From Bigelowiella natans CCMP2755 (lineage: Eukaryota > Cercozoa > Chlorarachniophyceae), in assembly GCA_000320545.1 (NCBI GenBank), contig ADNK01001958.1:1-64000 (forward strand): a DNA stretch of 64,000 bases, given 5' to 3'. The notes beneath the pieces were generated by a model. It saw nothing but the letters and a program-made list of their open reading frames with translations, ran no database searches and was not told where the DNA came from. Position numbers and translations under genes: made by a program. The number at the start of each line of letters is the position of its first letter. The stretch's first letter is position 1. Below, piece by piece: positions 46,970-58,300 of the stretch.

Positions 46970-47650
46970 TCAGGCCGTTCCTCCTATCTCTTCCTCCCCG
47001 TTACTCGGTGCATCAGTTCCTAGCTTGAATGCTGTTCCTTGAAAGTTGTTATCTTGCTGTGGAGATTGGCTAACCTGCTGGTAGCCGCCTCCTTGACCAT
47101 TAATGGGGCCTTGATCCGAGGCACCGTAGCCAGACTGCTGCCCAGCTTCTGAACGCCAATTTGGATCTGCGATATCATGGAGAATATCTCGAAGTTCTCT
47201 ATACAAGAGATTGCTTATTATACTAGCGATCAGGTAGAAGACTGTTCCGGCGATTACTGTTGCAACGTATAGATGGTACTGCCATTTGGTTGTTCCAGGA
47301 ATTTTTGTAGCCTTGGTAGCAAGGAGGACGATTCTGACTGTGCTCCAGAAAAAGTCCATTCCAGTGTAGATGCAGTAGCATAGTACTTGGTAAACGTTGA
47401 AACGATTTGGGTCGCGTATAGCACAGTAGCCGATGACGGCACCGATCATATCGAACATGCCATCTATTACGGAAAGGCAGCTGAACTCCATTATTGCCAG
47501 GATCACGTGGAAATTTAGAGCAACCCAGAGAACACTTGCTATCTTTTTCGCCTTCGGAGTGGGAATCAATGTAGGCATATCGCTGAATCCAGAGACTATG
47601 TAGATAAACACAATATAGAGAAAAGTGAAGAAGTGGTTGACTCGTGACAC
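46970..47650 (-). CDS. Polytopic membrane protein, unknown family
   Basis: One long exon of about 226 codons. Four or five hydrophobic segments are visible: FFTFLYIVFIYIVSGF, IASVLWVALNFHVILAIM, VIDGMFDMIGAVIGYCAI, YCIYTGMDFFWSTVRIVLLA and YVATVIAGTVFYLIASIISN. The tail of about 60 residues is hydrophilic and rich in Gly, Gln and Ser (SGYGASDQG, GGYQQVSQSPQQDN). The frame extends to GTG near the left end of the exon, and an acceptor (CCCAATAG) precedes it, so the true ATG probably lies in an upstream exon I could not place. No function assigned. Confidence 0.6.
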   Translation of the reverse strand: MSRVNHFFTFLYIVFIYIVSGFSDMPTLIPTPKAKKIASVLWVALNFHVILAIMEFSCLSVIDGMFDMIGAVIGYCAIRDPNRFNVYQVLCYCIYTGMDFFWSTVRIVLLATKATKIPGTTKWQYHLYVATVIAGTVFYLIASIISNLLYRELRDILHDIADPNWRSEAGQQSGYGASDQGPINGQGGGYQQVSQSPQQDNNFQGTAFKLGTDAPSNGEEEIGGTA

Positions 47651-48328
47651 AAAAGGCTATTGGGAAAAGGAATATTGGAGGAATCAAAAATAGCATCTAT
47701 GCTGATTTTATGCACCTATAAATAATTACCTAAACACATTTTTCCTTTTCCACAGGCTTAAGTTGCTTTGAAGAGAAAATTATTAGAAGAATCGGTTGGC
47801 AATAGGAACGGAGGATCTGGCAGCCGCTTCGTGTTAGCGCCCCCCTCCTGTTGCTCCTCCTTCGTCTGTCTGCTATTTAATTCGAAACAAAGAGGTGATT
47901 TCGTGGTCCTAAGACATGCAATTATGGATGTCGTATGTTGCAATGTTTGGGCTTTCCCAAAAGGATTCTTCTAAGTTTTCATCTCTTCATCTCTGCCTTT
48001 TCTGGTTTGGACTTAAACCTTATGCGACTTGCTAAATGTCACACTTCCAGTGCAAATATATGCGTATTTGAATCTAAATTTGAAATCCTTGTTGTCATGT
48101 ATCCCTGAAAACTAAAACAAAACGCGAAAGGCACTGAGTTCTCCGTTTGCGACAAGGATGCGCACTAAAGAAGTTATTCAAATGTAGTGACATTTCGCAG
48201 CCGAAGAAAATACCGAGGGTTGTTTTTGGAGGAGAGTCTCGGAGAAACCTCTGAATGGTGTTGAGATGGCTGATGATGATGGTTTTGACTATGCGCTGTT
48301 GAGTGGTCACCAGAGCCTTTCATAATTC
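47651..48328. other. Divergent gap
   Basis: Lies between the membrane-protein gene (minus) and CRY-DASH (plus). It probably contains the missing 5' exon of the former and the promoter of the latter. Small open frames on both strands at 47758-47974 are not convincing. Confidence 0.4.
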
Positions 48329-50539
48329 GTGGTGTCCACGATGGTGTCCACGATGCATCACCGAAAACGGCCTCCGAGCGCATTCAGGGAAGCTTGGGGT
48401 TCCAAAAGCGCCGCGTCGTCAGGGTGGCGAGAAACTCTCCCCAGCGATGATGGTAAAAAGAGGGAAGCGAGCGACCTGGTGCATATTGTTTGGTTCAAAA
48501 CAACAGATCTTCGGATCCATGATCATGCCCCTCTTACTGAGGCTCACGCCGCTGCCGCGAGAACGCATGGTAGCGTTCTTCATATACTAACATTGGACAA
48601 TAAGTGGTATGGATCAGAAGCGAAATCGAGATGTCTGAAGATAACGCGTACAGGTCGACGCAGGGCCGAGTTTTTGCATAACAGCATCGTTGACTTGAAG
48701 AAAACCCTCTCCCAACATGGACAGGAGCTACACGTGTACTTTGGCTCCTCTCGGGATGCATTTATAGAGCTGAAATCTATCTTCAGAAACATTGTGAAAG
48801 TGCATGCCCACGGACCTGAGTTTATTGATGAGGAGAAGCAGGTCGAAGATAGTGTGTGCGCTGAGCTCGGAGACTCCATTCCCTTGTCAACACACTGGGG
48901 ATGGACACTTCATCACATTGATGACCTCCCAGCATCTATGAAGAAGGGAGAAAAGACACCAGGACGGTACAAACCTTTCTTAAAAATGGTCCAGAGAGGA
49001 AAGAAATCGGCAACGGCACGAGATCCATTTCCAGCACCGGGAATATGGGCCTCTCAGGCAAGGTTTGAACCACCAGCTGTCCCCGGCTCCAAATGGATGC
49101 TTCCGAGCCCTTTACAATTATCTGGAGAAGAAATAAAGATAAGAAACCCGATTGAGACTGAGGGAGGGGAGCAGATGGGACTGCAGGCCATGAAGCGTTA
49201 CATTTGGACAGAAGATAGGTTGCGTAAATACGTAGGCTCAAGCGACTCCATGTCTCCAGGCAAATACAATGCCCTCAATTCAACCACAGGACTTTCAGCA
49301 TATCTTGCACATGGTTGCATCTCTCCTAGACTGCTTTACGCAGAAGTGCAACAATATGAGAAGAAGAGGGTTAAGAATCGATCAACATATTGGGTATTCC
49401 ATGAGCTTGTTTTCCGTGATTTCTTCGTGTTCAGTGCCATTCGATGGGGAAACACTTTGTTCCATAGGCGTGGTCCATTAAACTCATCAGGCCATCCTTG
49501 GAGGAAGGATAATGCGGAGACGCGTAGGCTTTTCCGAAGATGGACCGAGGGGCTGACAGGATACCCATTTGTCGATGCGGGAATGCGACAACTCCGGACG
49601 GAGGGCCGTATGCCTCATTTACTCCGACAGATCTGTGCTGGATTCCTCGTTCGCGACTTACGCATTGACTGGAGATGGGGGGCTGAGTGGTTCGAGAGAC
49701 AGTTAGTAGACTACACGCCTGATGCAAATTGGGGGAATTGGGGCTACAGAATCCTCCCGGTGCAACAGCTCCTCCCTCTGGAGCAGAAGCATCTGACAAG
49801 CCTAGAGATCCTTAGTTGGCCTGTGGTGCATGACCCACATCAGGAATACATCCTCAAATGGATCCCGGAACTAAGACAGCTTGTGACAACAACGTCCTCG
49901 AGTGAAAAGGCTTGTGATACAGTAAACATACGAGAGCCGTGGAGGTTGGCCAAAGGATATCGAAGAGTCGCCCGCATTGACATCACACCAAAGCGGGACT
50001 CTCCTGTCTGGATTATGAGTGTCAATCGGAACAACTGGCCAGAATACCAGCAAATGATGACAGGATCAGCCTGGACACTACAGTTTGCGGAGGGAAGCAA
50101 GCAGTCATTATCCAAGGGAAAAGATGGGTCAATCTCGTCTTCAACTTCCATGGAGGACCTGCCCGTCATCGATGCAAGGCTGTGCCCTTACGTGCATCCT
50201 GTGGTGACACCAGTTGAGCTGGAAATTCTTTATGATAAGATTCCTGTTGATCACTCGTGGGGTGAAGGCAGAGGAGGAAAAGGAAGAGGAGGAGGAGGGG
50301 GAGGAGGAGGAGGAAGAGGCCGGCGGAGCAAAAATAGCAGGAAGAGAGGAGGCCAGATCCGCAATCACAGGAAGAACACCAGCAATGGAGTAACTAGTAC
50401 CGGTGGCAAAGTAGAAAGAAGGGGAGATGTTCGATCACGGGTCTCCACCAACCGTCGTCGTCGTCGTCATCGTGGTATTGTAAACAGACAGGATTTACCC
50501 CAGAAAAAAGCTAGTGCCGCAGATGGTACATGGTCTTGA
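48329..50539 (+). CDS. CRY-DASH: DASH-type cryptochrome / photolyase-family protein
   Basis: Intronless frame of 736 codons, start ATG 48329. The N-terminal alpha/beta photolyase domain begins VHIVWFKTTDLRIHDH, the equivalent of the usual WFRNDLR motif. The FAD-binding part has LSAYLAHGCISPRLLY, STYWVFHELVFRDFF, GLTGYPFVDAGMRQL, FLVRDLRIDWRWGAEWFE and DYTPDANWGNWGYR, which fit the DASH clade (single-stranded DNA photolyase or blue-light receptor). The residue run LPASMKKGEKTPGRYKPFLK replaces the shorter LP..YT.FRK-type linker. The last 80 residues are Gly/Arg-rich (GRGGGGGGGGGRGRR) and basic (NRRRRRHRG), unlike the short DASH tail, and suggest RNA binding or nuclear localisation. An N-terminal 45 residues are Ser/Lys/Arg-rich. 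Lack of introns is unusual beside its neighbours. Confidence 0.88.
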   Translation: MVSTMVSTMHHRKRPPSAFREAWGSKSAASSGWRETLPSDDGKKREASDLVHIVWFKTTDLRIHDHAPLTEAHAAAARTHGSVLHILTLDNKWYGSEAKSRCLKITRTGRRRAEFLHNSIVDLKKTLSQHGQELHVYFGSSRDAFIELKSIFRNIVKVHAHGPEFIDEEKQVEDSVCAELGDSIPLSTHWGWTLHHIDDLPASMKKGEKTPGRYKPFLKMVQRGKKSATARDPFPAPGIWASQARFEPPAVPGSKWMLPSPLQLSGEEIKIRNPIETEGGEQMGLQAMKRYIWTEDRLRKYVGSSDSMSPGKYNALNSTTGLSAYLAHGCISPRLLYAEVQQYEKKRVKNRSTYWVFHELVFRDFFVFSAIRWGNTLFHRRGPLNSSGHPWRKDNAETRRLFRRWTEGLTGYPFVDAGMRQLRTEGRMPHLLRQICAGFLVRDLRIDWRWGAEWFERQLVDYTPDANWGNWGYRILPVQQLLPLEQKHLTSLEILSWPVVHDPHQEYILKWIPELRQLVTTTSSSEKACDTVNIREPWRLAKGYRRVARIDITPKRDSPVWIMSVNRNNWPEYQQMMTGSAWTLQFAEGSKQSLSKGKDGSISSSTSMEDLPVIDARLCPYVHPVVTPVELEILYDKIPVDHSWGEGRGGKGRGGGGGGGGGRGRRSKNSRKRGGQIRNHRKNTSNGVTSTGGKVERRGDVRSRVSTNRRRRRHRGIVNRQDLPQKKASAADGTWS

Positions 50540-51437
50540 CAAAATTGCAGGTCACATAGAATTTTAGCTGTGGCTTGGTCACAAGTCATGTTTCAGCGCT
50601 CGATCTCTGTCTGAATAAACTTGCAAGTAAAAGCCTCCATCCATGTTGCAGATTGGCGCTGGCAATGATTCCCATCATCGATCGAAAATCATTCAGATGC
50701 ACTGTTGCAAATGATGCTTGATGACAACATTGCATGAAAGAAGTATCGAACGTTAGTTCTTCAAGCATGCACAATGCAACATCATCGATTAAGGCGCATA
50801 GCAAGCTTTAGTGCGCAGATACATGTTACACGGACTAGTAGAGTCCATGTACGTGTACGCGTAAAAACACATGCACATTTTAATTATTCATGTGTGCTAA
50901 AATGTACATGTATACTTTTCACATCCACATATGTACCAATCATGTCACGACACATGTTCTAAGAGCAGTCTGTGGATACATGTGTCCATTTAGACATTTG
51001 TGCGCTGCTTTGTGCCACACATGAGTTTAAAGGTACATGTGAAGTGGTCGATGCACATGTCACAGCCACAACACACGCATAGGGACTCATAGAGTCAACA
51101 TGATGTGCACGTACATGCATGTGTTTCATTGCGCCCACATGTGCACGCAGCGACGACGCGCATGTACCAAGCATCATGGACAATGCATGCCAAAGCAAGA
51201 TTCGAATTCTGGCCTTGCACACATTACTGTTGTCGATGTGATCGATTCAATTATGAATGGAGGTAGTACTTACGTACACATGTGGCTGTCATGTGGAACA
51301 CAACTCCTACATTCACTGTTAATTTCTTATTTGGACTAATAGACATATTAATTTGCCGTTTCGTATTTGAAACGCACGTCAATTAAAATTCTTAATTCTA
51401 TCTTAACAGCGCTGAATAAATATTCTCATATTTTTCA
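50540..51437. other. Convergent gap, palindromic-word island
   Basis: Between the 3' ends of CRY-DASH and the S1 gene. About 50800-51240 is dense in ACATGT, GTACATG, TGCATG and CATGTACGTG words. No exon recognised. Confidence 0.5.
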
Positions 51438-53643
51438 CTATATATACTCGATAAAATCTACATTAATCTTTTTATGTTCCATATCAACTTTGAAAACCCT
51501 AATTCTAATTTTTTGCCCCTCTCTCAAATCCTCCTTTTTTGGCCCAGCAAGACGTTTTTTGGACGCATAAAACATAAGACCTTCCTTCTCATAACATCCA
51601 AAATCAACAAAGCATCCAAAGCTATAAAGCTGGGTCACGATACCAACATAATCTCTTCCTACATGCACTTCTTTTAGAGAGACCTTTCGATTGTTGTGGC
51701 TGCGATTTTCTGTTTTCTTTTTGTTGTGATCAGCGCCCTCCCTCATAAGTTCCCCCTCTCTTGTTCCCACAGTCTTACCCACCACCTTATATTCTTTTGA
51801 AAAACTCGCTGCATCATTCATGTTCGATTCTTCAAGTTTCTGCTCCAGCATGAACATCGGAATATCATCGACCGCATTGTTCTCAGTAGTATTCGCATAG
51901 TCGATTTTACATTTTGAGAACGATGCAGCCCTTTCCTCTGACTTCAATTCCGTACCGAGGTGAGGGAAATCGTCTTCTTTGGTTACAAAATTACTTTGAG
52001 GCTGCTCGTTGTAAACTTCTTTTACACCGTTGAAATCCAAATTAATTCGTAATTTATCTTGTGTGTGAACTGCATGAATCCTAACTTTCACTATCTGGCC
52101 GAGTTTTAGTGTATGGACGAGATTTCCTAGCCTATTTGCATGTAGCAATCCATCCTTCTCGTAAACGTTGATATCAACAAAAACTCCAAATGAAGTAATT
52201 TTAACAACTCTCCCCTCACAGATGCTGTCTGGCTTGAGATCTGTAATGGATCTTTTCCCCCCCCTTGGAACCAATTCCTTCTTCGTCCTTCTTGCTGCTG
52301 TAGGAACGGTATTTACGTCCTGTTTTTTGGGGGGCTTATCCTGTTTCAATATTGCCGCGAAACTCCTTTTGTTTTCCTCCTCCTCCTCCTCCTCCTCCTC
52401 CTCCTCCTTCTCCTCCTTCTTCATTTGATCTGATCCAAGTATGACTTTCGTCGGACAGATCACATTCAATCTTGCTGATGCTATCTCATGTTTCCATCCA
52501 GCCCCGTGAATAGGTTGTTGCTGTCTTTGTTCAAACTCTGCATTGGTGACTTCTGATTCCTTTTCAATGTTGTTTCTTTGTGCGCTACAACTCTCTTTGT
52601 AGGAGCTGCCTCTTCGCTTATGGCCACAGTACCCACAGAACAAAAAATCTCTCGGGAGTTGACCTGAACATTGGCGACAAGTCCATAAAGCTTTGTTTCT
52701 GTGGAAGCGAGCCATTTTTTCTTGGTGGTGCTTCAATTTCTCAGACGTATGCTTGCTTCTCTCTTCTCTAACCTTCGAAATAGACGGGTCGATTTTGTTC
52801 CCTTTCATCGAACTGTCTTCTCCCTCATTGCAATCATGAACATCCAACATTTCGACTGCCGTTGGAGTCTCTTTGTCGCATGTATGCGCACTCGGGATCG
52901 CGAGGTCGGATCTTGATCCTTTTGTTGATTTACTTTCATTTTCGATATTCCTTTTTGCACTCATCCCATCATCATCTTTCACCGTCGCTTCCCTAACTTT
53001 TTCCATATTCAACCTTCCTGATATAATCGGTGCCCTAGCAAATACCATTCCTAGGTGCTCAGTTTGTATCGCTGCAACTTGGATAACATCCCCAGTCTCA
53101 AGATGACTCCTCAAGTCTTCGCAGCTTCTAGGGGATAGCGACAACCAACATGCATCCTTATCACCAAGCAGATTAGAACTGCATGTAGCTTCTGGCGGTC
53201 TCAGACCAAATTCTCTTGACAATATTCCAATTAATCCCCATTCGAATTCTATCTGGGCATATTTCTTATCAACAGCCATCACAACCACAGGGTAAACCTA
53301 AATAGGTAGATGCTACACTGGAAGCTCTTCCTCGCATGAATTAGGTGTCTAGTACCTGTCCAGACTCCAGCTTGTCCGTTATAACACCGTCATCCAAAGC
53401 GAAGGATAATTCGGAGGCTTTGCACGCCGTAACCTTTTGAATGTATTTAATCATACCTATACACTCTGTCTTTCTACTTCTATCCCCTACCTCGATCGCT
53501 GTGGCAATGGATTTCATTGATCTTGACTGCACGTCGCACTCATTTGTCTTTGTCGAGCAAATACTTTCATCTGTCGTTGGCTGCTTGTGGTTGCTACTTG
53601 GGTCTTCCTTCTTCTTCGTCATCGTCGTCGTCTTTTCTTTCAT
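51438..53643 (-). CDS. S1-domain RNA-binding protein with a zinc-ribbon-like motif
   Basis: Two exons (53643-53356 and 53297-51438) joined in phase 0, 715 aa from the first in-frame ATG; the frame is open about 100 bp further upstream to an acceptor, so an additional 5' exon is possible. Two S1 domains are clear in the C-terminal half: EGRVVKITSFGVFVDINVYE...GLLHANRL and VGIVTQLYSFGCFVDFGCYEKEGLMF. Two weaker S1-like segments precede them (LESGQVYPVVVMAVD and LETGDVIQVAAIQ). A CX2C...CX2C motif (WTCRQCSGQLPRDFLFCGYC) sits centrally and could bind zinc. A Glu run encoded by a GAG repeat (near 52376-52418 on minus) separates the halves. Multi-S1 proteins of algal plastids act in translation or RNA stability; here that location is an inference only. 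Confidence 0.78.
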
Positions 53644-53850
53644 CGTACTTTCCGTTGTTGCGCGCTTCTGCGCTCGTTGCGACGACCGGATGAAACAAGG
53701 GAAAACAACTGTCTGTTTTCGGTAGTTTTTATGTCGTATATGCAAAACGGCCTGTAAATGATCCCAATTTTCACAGTCTGACTATCTTCGAGTCTCCCGG
53801 AAGCGGCTCCAATGTTCTCGAGAAGGATCTGGATGATCGCAACAGCCGTA

Positions 53851-54316
53851 GGCCATTCAGAAGGTACGTCTCATAAAAAATGATGTCGCATTGGATGACG
53901 ACCGATGTGAATAGGAACAAACGCCGGTCGTTTTCCTTTGGAGACTAGTACATTCTTCTGTATTTTTAGGAATAGTAACTTGGACCGTCACCATCACCAT
54001 CACGGTTGATGAGGGAGATCTGACTAGATCACCTCCCCCACTTTCTACCCAGAAAACTTTGACTAAGACAAGAGAAACGAAAGAATGGATTAGACCCTTG
54101 TTCTGGGTCAAACATAAACACTTAGTTCATGTGTCTTTCCTTTGTACGAATGAAGTATTTCCACAACACCTCTCGTCTCGGGTCTATTTGTAAATCATGT
54201 GGTAGTACTTTCAATTAACACCTCACATTTCATTCAATTCGACTATTCGAAGATGGAGGATTTGTGGTCAACCTCTGTCAATTGAACATATCTGGTGATG
54301 GAACCTAATCCCCAGT
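53851..54316. repeat. Dispersed repeat, copy A (internal part inverted relative to copy B)
   Basis: Three blocks match 61.6-62.0 kb. 53851-53890 and 53931-53950 match the reverse complement of 61681-61719 and 61611-61633. In contrast 54031-54219 matches 61776-61995 in direct orientation, and 54301-54316 matches 61996-62011 directly. Percent identity was not computed; matches were read by eye. A frame with WVKHK.LVHVSFLCTNEVF is shared in the direct block, so it could be a decayed coding fragment. Confidence 0.75.
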
Positions 54317-55031
54317 GCATCGGTGACACACAAAAGCTGAATAGATACTGAGGCATTCCCTACAAAAGGGGCCTTTACTATTGCTGTCATTGACGTCATC
54401 CTGGACATTTCACAAGTTTCCTAAAGGATGTGTAGTACGCACTTGTTAATTTTTTTGTTTTTAATTTCAAAGTTGACAATCTGACATCTTTTGGACAAAG
54501 CACAGTTTGCCTGCCGCAGATCGATAGTCGAACAACAATGCACATCCCTATACATTCAACAAGGATGACACACGCAGTAGACTGTGCACGGAGATTCACT
54601 GTGCACGCTAAATTCAGCAGGCGGACGAAGGCAGGTCATATTGTGCATGCACGCACGCAGCAAAAAGCGAGCAGGACAAGTTGAACGACAACGGACATCC
54701 CTTCTTTCGCGCCTGCTGAATTCAGCGGGCACAGCGACTCTGCTTTGCAAAGCCTGCATGCGTATCCCATGACACATTGTCAAATTTGGTTGTGCACACA
54801 ATGACGCATGATGTGTGATGAATGAATGCGTTGCTGAGCATTTGATCAGATGCCAATAACGTTAGCTACGTTGTGAAAATTCCATCATGAGATTTCTTCT
54901 GCACACCGCTCCTTTGCCAGCGATCTCATCGTCATCCAGACTCAAAAAGATGGCTTCATGAAAACACGCAAAACAAGAAAACTCATGTTCCATCTTTCAG
55001 TGCACTCTGATCATTTCAGGGCACAATGCAC
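54317..55031. other. Gene-free gap into which retrotransposon copy 2 inserted
   Basis: Island with GCATGCACGCACGC and similar words (54620-54790). The last four bases GCAC (55028-55031) are repeated directly after the element (60748-60751). No exon recognised. Confidence 0.6.
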
Positions 55032-55357
55032 TGTAGCGCGTACCACTACGCGGGCACAAGTCACGTGCGACAACAAAGGGGTTGTCGCGGATATAGAATA
55101 TAGATAACGTAGATATTAATACAGCATAGGCACGTGGGTTCCGGCGGGACTCATGGCAGCACACCGGAAGTGTGCTGCCCCACGTGCGGCGGCATTCGCG
55201 AAAGCTTCGCGAATGATTACGCAGTGCACGATTTAATAAAAATATAATCTTTAATAAAAATAAACACAACTCTTCAAAAGGAAGCAAACGTGCCTTTCCC
55301 CCCCCCTGCCTACTTGTGCACGTAGCGCCTCGGCCTGTGAACACCTTACGCGCAACA
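55032..55357 (+). repeat. 5' LTR of copy 2
   Basis: 326 bp; TG...CA; same hairpins and CACGTG sites as copy 1. Confidence 0.95.
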
Positions 55358-55396
55358 ACCTTTGGCTTCCACACACGGGAAACGATTTGACTAACA

Positions 55397-58300
55397 ATGT
55401 CACAGCAGCTAGAAGAACAGCAGGACTTTGGCTCGCAGGCCGTGCAAGGGCACGAGCAGAAACAGGAAAGGAAGGGCGATACGGACGCTAAGGAAGGAGG
55501 AGGAACACCTCCACAGGCACCGCCGGGACCAGCACCCGGGATTAAGAAAGCAGATGCAGCAGCAGAGGCACTGGAGAACTTCTACGAGGCGGACGACGAG
55601 GACGTGGCCGCCGAAAGCAAGAAGGTCGTAATGGCATTACGAGCCTTGCGACCCAGGGCGAGCAACTACGCCAAACTGAAAGTATCGATAGAATACAAGT
55701 ATCAGACACATGATGTTTGGGCAGCTATCATGCAGGACATCATGGATTACGAAGCAGACTTACCTCCAGAGTGGGCAGCTTTGTTTAGGAACGACGGGGG
55801 TCTGGGCGCCTCGCGGGGGACGACCCAGAGCACCGTCAAGCAGCAGCAGCCGGTACAGCGGAACACCCAGTTCATGTCTGTTAAAACAGCACCGGTTATG
55901 ATAACGAAATACAACGGGAAAAGAGGTGAGGCAAGGAGGTGGTGGAAGAACGCTAGGAGTATACTCTGCGACTTTACCCCTAACCCCACCGAAAACGACA
56001 AGCTCAAATGGCTAGCTATAATAAAGCAAGCCATGGACCTTTACGAGACAGGCAGGACCCGGATCAGGCAGCTAGAGAAAATACACACTACAGTTAGTGG
56101 GCTACGAGACGTTGAGGCGATAATGAAGGCTTTTGTAAATGAACAGGATGCTAACTCCCTACCCCAGGCTATTAGAAAATACAGAGCAATGATGCAGCAT
56201 GAGAGAGAACCTGTTAGAGACTTTGCCACGCGCTTCCAGGATATGATCGACGAACTACATGATTTTAATTACAACACAGGTGATGATCAGGCAAGGTTTG
56301 AAGAGTTCAAGTTAAAGATAAAGGAATCCACTTACGTTACGGAGAAAGGCTACACCACGATGGAGGCAGCAGTGCAGGCTATATCCCTACGCGAGCAGGA
56401 GCAGGACCGCAAGTTTACCAGCCCTAAGGTACCTGGCATAGGAAACATTAACGCTATTAAGCCGCAGCGAGACTGGTACAAGGACAGGGAAGGTAACCGA
56501 CGTTGCGGATACTGCTCACGTAAAGGGAAACACACCGCTAAAGACTGCAGAGACAGGAAAGAAGGACGACCCAGGATGACGATCAGGCAGCTCAACGAAC
56601 ACTACGAGAAGTTAAAGAGAAAGAAAGGCAGAGGACAAGGATATAACAACAGCAAATGGCAAGGCAGCAACAACGGGAAGAACAATAAATATAAGAACAA
56701 AAAGCAGAACAGTATCAATGCTATACAGCAGCAGATAAACGGAATATTAGATCACCTTAAGCAGGCGCCGACGAAGACAGCAGTACCAGCAACGCAGGAC
56801 CAAGACAAGCCCATGACCCTAGACGACATAAAGAACTTAGGAGTATGCAACATTAATGACGAAGACGCTAACAGGACTATCAAAGTTGCTATGACCAAGG
56901 TTAAAGTTAAAGACAGCTACGGAGACTACAAGAAACTACCTGCCCTTTGGGATAGTGGCAGCATGCCGAAGTCCTTCATAAGCCTAAGCACAGTAAGAAG
57001 GTTAGGACTATTGGATCAAGTGACTAAGAAAGAACGTAAATATGCTCAAGCAGACGGAAGCTCTTCCATGAAGACCGTCGGTGAGCTAATGCTAAAGCTA
57101 CAGATACCTGGCAGCGACGCGGAGACCCAAATCAAGACCCGAGTAGCCATGACTTTATCCATGGAACTACTCCTCGGACAGGATGCCCTAGAAAAATTAG
57201 GGGGGATCATATCATTCTACAATCACAAGATATACTTTGCTAAGTTGCCAAAGAAGTCAGGCAGGACCATCAGCCAGAACATGATACGGCTTGACGAGTG
57301 GACCTCTGAGTCAAGCGTTAATGCGTTAGAGTTTATGGACCTAGCGGACAACAAGCTACCTACACCTACCGAGCTACGGAAGAAGAACCCCGGCAAGACC
57401 ATCCGACAGATAACGGAGCTACTGGACAAGACCCCCCCAGCTGATGATTGGGATATCGACAAAGGCAAAAAGTACATTAATAAAATATTAAACGAGAAGT
57501 ACTCTGACATCACCAAGCCGACGACGAAGCCCTCCAGCAAGCTTACCCCAGTAAAGATCGAGCTAAAGAAGGGATACGAAGAGTGCATCATCAATGACCC
57601 AGAACATAGGCGACCGGAAGCGGACTGGGAAAAGATAGAGTGGCAGATCAATGAATGGGCAAAGGAAGGGAAGATAGAGCCAAGCAACTCACCATGGAAC
57701 GTGAGACATGTGCTAGCTAAGATACCTACTTACCCTTTCTTCCGCCTGGCGCACAACTTCATCCGCCACAACCGAGTAATAAAGAGGATCCAGACACCTA
57801 CACCAAGGATAGATGACGTTATTGAACACGTCATAGGATACAAATACTACTCTTCCCTAGATAAAAATGAATCATACATGCAGACACCCATCCACAAAAC
57901 CTCCCGCCCCATTACCGCGTTCTCCAGCAGGCACAGGAAGTGGCACTTCGTCGTATTCCCTTACGGCCTAAGCATATCAGGGGATGCGTTCAGTAGTCAG
58001 AACTACAGGGCATACACACATGATGGGATGGCGTCTGTGTTGTGGGTGTTTGTGTTTGTGTATGTGGATGATGACATAATATGTACCAACACAGTCGTCG
58101 CTCAGATCTTCCTCCTGGAAAATATATTTATTAGGTTTGCACACTTCGGTTTTACTATTAGACTGCAGAAGTGTACATTCCTAGCTACAAGAATCAAGTG
58201 GTGTGGATATTACCTGGAGCAAGGCCGCATCACCCCAAACCCCGAGAAAGTAGCAGCACTACAGCAAGCCCCTAAACCTAAGAATGCAAAGGAGTTAAAG

